Below, in pieces: positions 60,810-64,000 of a DNA stretch of 64,000 nucleotides. The notes beneath the pieces were generated by a model. The model saw only the letters and a list, made by a program, of their open reading frames with translations, did no database searches and had not been told where the DNA came from. This DNA comes from Amphirosellinia nigrospora (lineage: Eukaryota; Ascomycota; Sordariomycetes; Xylariales; Xylariaceae), in assembly GCA_004123355.1 (NCBI GenBank), contig SCHM01000003.1, positions 3,057,058 to 3,121,057 of the forward strand, in the 5' to 3' direction. Every line of letters begins with the position of its first letter. The stretch's first letter is position 1. The translations under genes and the position numbers were made by a program.

Positions 60810-62574
60810 TAAGCGACCATGCGGTTCCATTCTATCAATGTATACATATGGTCGGGACTATGACGTGTTACAATGGGCAACAACATGTTTGAAGGTTGCA
60901 TTGATAAAGTTTTGATCTGCTTCGAAGAACAAACCAAACTCATATAGAGTGTTCTCCTCAGTATCTTCCTCATTTGATTGTAATAGACTATCATTGGGGA
61001 CGGGTTCGGAGCTCCGGAGAGGCGATGGATACCATGGAGTATGCAAGCTGGATATCACCCGGGTTACAATGCTGACCTTTTAGTCCTAGACGGCGGCCGC
61101 CGCTAAATATCTGACGCAGGCTCTGTGGGAGTGACGCCAATATAATAATACACAGATTTTAGATCCAACATCAAACCCCATGCAAAAGCCGTGCTTCATT
61201 TGCATGTTGTCGCATTAGGTATACCGCGAAAGCATATAGCCTAATCATTACGCAGGGTATTGAAGCCTATTATTCGATGCAGTGTTCATTACTACATATG
61301 ATAGCTTCGTCTTAAGACAACCCCCATCACTTATTATTATCAGGTTGGACGGGACTGGCCACAGTTGCCTATAGGTAAGTACCAATGTTTCGGCCTTCAA
61401 ACGTAGGGGTCAACTAATACATGCCACCAGGGCTGGACGATATATGGCCTTTGCTCAATACCAACATTTTTCCTAGGAAATTTTATTGTTCTTATGTCTT
61501 ACGTATGGCATATGATGACTATGAATCATGTGGTGCACTGTATACGACAACGTCCAGTCCTGATTCAGTCCTGATCTCAGTGAGACACCATGCTGTGCTT
61601 CCACCACTGCCACAAGCCGTTACAGTTGATCCAAATTTAGGTGCTTGCTGGCTTTTTGCATTGTCTTTTGTTGAAGCGTTTGAACAACTCTGCCGTGTAG
61701 CTATGATGACGTTTACGATCTTGGAAGGGTCTTGCCTTTGTTAGTCTCAATTTCACTCGTTGTGGATGGTTGGCTGTTCGTCAGTTCTCCGTCACTCGTT
61801 CCTAGCTTCTCATTACGGCCGACGGCCGACACCTGATTTGCTACTCGGCAGCTGCTCATCTATGTGGTCCCTTTCAATCTAAAAGGATTGGATGTCTTGT
61901 TACCTAGGTCCGCCCTTTCTCTCCGCAGTGATGCGAGTCCCCGTGAACTAAAAATACTTCAGGCTGTATTGCCAGGGAGTTGCAGTATTTATCATCACCC
62001 GGCATCCCTTCTGGTCCGCGGGCCTCTCTATTTGCGACCCAACACCACTCCCCTCATCGATGATGTGTGCGATGTACTTATAGGTAGTGAGTGTATACCT
62101 ATGAACTACCTACCCAGGTAGGTAGATACGTACATGTGAAGAAACATCATATATTGCATGTGGGTTTCTTTGTTCTTCCTTCCTCCTTGACTCTCTGTCT
62201 GCCTACCTAGGTTGTGTTAATACGGTTGGGTGTTTGTTGAGCCGCAGCCGTGCTTGCCTTGTGTTGGACTGGCACTTGTACCACCTGCATCCGTCATCTC
62301 TTCATCGCAAATTAGAAGATACCTTTCTTATATCTTCCTTCCGTAGCAACTGTCATTTCATTTTCTGCCCTCATTACCATATGCTGGGCCTGAGACAGCT
62401 CGAAACCTGGAAACTCCCCTACCAACCTATCGTCTATCTAGGTCGATAACTACCTCCTAGTCGGGAAGAAATACTGACTGAGGAAGACGACAAAGTCCAG
62501 CGACGGAATCCTAATATCGGATTCTCCCAAAGCACCACCGCAGTACTACATCCGGGCCAATTAACCCGGAAACG
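60810..62574. other. Long upstream region of the Cu-only SOD gene
   Basis: About 1.8 kb with no recognised gene. CCTACCTA/GGTAGGTA motifs occur at about 62107-62124 and 62203-62212. Open frames at 61421-61744 and 61864-62121 lack family resemblance; they may be 5' leader or promoter sequence. Confidence 0.45.
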
Positions 62575-63559
62575 ATGGGTCCATTAAGTATCCTCGCCCT
62601 CGCCCTCGCCGCCGTGGGCACTCACGGTTTTGCCCAGAACGGCACGACAGGGTAGGTAGTATCGCAGTTTATAGACACCACATGTACTCAAGCCATTCCC
62701 TTCGCTAACCCTCGGTTATAACAGCTAGGAGATGCCATCGTAGTGACGAATAACCCTGTAGGAAAAGAGGCCGTCGCCGTGCTGCCAGACAAGCCCTTCT
62801 TCACTTCAGGGTCTCTGAATGGCAATGTGAAGGGGGCCGTTAGAGCTACTTCCGGGATGAATGGTGTCGGTGTCGACTTTGAGGTTACATTTTCTAATTT
62901 GCCCAAAGAGGGCGGACCATTCAGTATGTGTCCTTGAGAGCTGCCGATTCAATTATGTGCCTGCTGACATGTAGGCAGCCTACCACCTCCACGTCGATCC
63001 AGTTGATGCTTCAGGCAATTGCACCAACACCCTAGCTCAGTACGTATTCTTGAGCCTCTCATTGCCTGTTTTAGCCATCCCCTCATATTCCCATGCTCCT
63101 GCATGGTCCTGACACCTCCAAGGATAAGCTTTATCCTTGCTATGAGCAGTCCTTCCTAACTCTTCTACTTCATAGTCTCGATCCCTCCATTCGTGGCGAG
63201 GATCCAGCTTGCAACTCTTCTCAGCCAGTATCCTGCCAAGTCGGAGATCTCAGCGGCAAGTACGGCAAGATCACTTCGGACCCCTTCACAGCCAAGTTCA
63301 CCGACAACTTTACCTCAATGAGCGAAGGCCCCGGCTCCTACTTCCTTAATCGCAGTCTTGTCGTCCACTTCGCCAATAAGACACGCATCACCTGTGCCAA
63401 CTTTGCGGTGCTGGACTGTCCGGCTAATAGTACTGCGGCTACCGGTAGCTCCTGCCAATCTTCTTCGACGCCAACGCCAACAAGCACAGCCGGGGGGCTA
63501 GAACGTCTGTCAAGAGCCTAGCCCTCATTGCTATAGTCGCTATGTTCTTCGTTTCTTGA
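62575..63559 (+). CDS. GPI-type Cu-only superoxide dismutase (SOD5-like)
   Basis: Extracellular superoxide dismutase of the fungal Cu-only type, predicted to disarm superoxide at the cell surface. Four exons: 62575-62651, 62725-62923, 62979-63039 and 63176-63559, about 240 residues. A signal peptide (MGPLSILALALAAVG) leads into the SOD domain. Copper ligands visible are the two His of YHLHVDP, the His of AHLDP and the His of VVHFANKTRITC; the His pair that binds zinc in classical SOD1 is absent. A likely disulfide joins GNC and TCANF. A Ser/Thr/Pro stalk (SSTPTPTSTAGG) and a hydrophobic end (SLALIAIVAMFFVS) indicate GPI attachment. One G is short in the run at 63492-63497, which hides the tail; one base is also short around the first intron. 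Confidence 0.85.
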
Positions 63560-64000
63560 GTTGCCTCCTCGTCAAAATCCACGTTATCACCTGAGTAGAT
63601 TGCGCAACGTGAATGGTGAATATGCCTGCACTGCGGTAATTTCGGTAATTTCGGTGGCTAGTTGCTTGAGTCCGGCCGGTGAAAGTACGGGCTGCAGGGC
63701 TATAGGAACCGGACTAATGAAGGCCTATGGGGGTTACATAAATGATTGTAACCTTAGCGAGCTGCACCTACCTGCAGAGGCTGCATCTAATAGAAAGGGG
63801 GCGCTGGTGTTTCATAGATTTTGCTTGCCCATGCAGATTAGATTGACGCAACTATAAGTATAAGAAACCAGGATCCCAAGGGTTTCGCTAAGAAATGGAA
63901 CGTATTGGTAGATCTCTCCGCGCTACATGTACGAGTTCGTACAAACATGAATACTAAGCTAACTATATCAGTAATTTGCTATATTATTTTGCGACGCTTG
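63560..64000. other. 3' flank of the SOD gene to the window end
   Basis: About 440 bases without a recognised gene on either strand. Confidence 0.45.

Noticed and set aside
37155-63559. A secondary-metabolite or other functional gene cluster
   Set aside because: No polyketide synthase, NRPS, terpene synthase or pathway regulator; the genes are mostly unrelated housekeeping functions in mixed orientations.

Overview
The window looks like nuclear DNA of a filamentous ascomycete (Pezizomycotina, probably Sordariomycetes or a close class). The evidence is short GT-AG introns of roughly 48-190 bases with CTAAC/CTGAC branch sites, fungal families such as a PTH11-type rhodopsin-domain membrane protein, a Clr2-like silencing factor and a Cu-only surface superoxide dismutase, and two very AT-rich blocks with C-to-T/G-to-A decay typical of repeat-induced point mutation (RIP).

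Layout. 0.4-3.9 kb: an EIF1AD-like RNA-binding protein (+), then ALG3 (-) and a D-amino-acid oxidase (-). 5.43-17.63 kb: a DNA transposon with 182-bp terminal inverted repeats and a perfect 8-bp target duplication; a Ty3/Gypsy-like LTR retrotransposon with 170-bp LTRs and its own 5-bp target duplication sits inside it. 17.6-29.4 kb: normal-composition DNA with one recognisable gene, a protein with three zinc-ribbon-like modules. 29.43-35.07 kb: a second RIP-decayed LTR element. 37.1-63.6 kb: the gene-rich part, holding Clr2-like (-), an SDR (+), AP-2 sigma (+), a CCHC zinc-knuckle protein (-), IST1 (-), a large ArAE/FUSC-type membrane transporter (+), a second SDR (-), a small NIF3/YqfO-like protein (+), a PTH11-like membrane protein (+), a V-ATPase f/RNase kappa homologue (+) and a GPI-type Cu-only SOD (+).

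Most genes are ordinary housekeeping or membrane-traffic functions (ER glycosylation, clathrin adaptor, ESCRT-III regulation, V-ATPase) and do not form an obvious pathway cluster. No secondary-metabolite cluster, CRISPR, or convincing tRNA/rRNA gene was seen.

The most striking cross-window signal is that nearly every conserved gene is interrupted by single missing bases, mostly in runs of identical bases (CCCC read as CCC and so on). In most genes, adding back the few inferred bases makes the summed exon length divisible by three. This looks like consensus error in a long-read assembly more than real gene death. The second notable signal is the nested transposon structure, whose outer edges escaped RIP.
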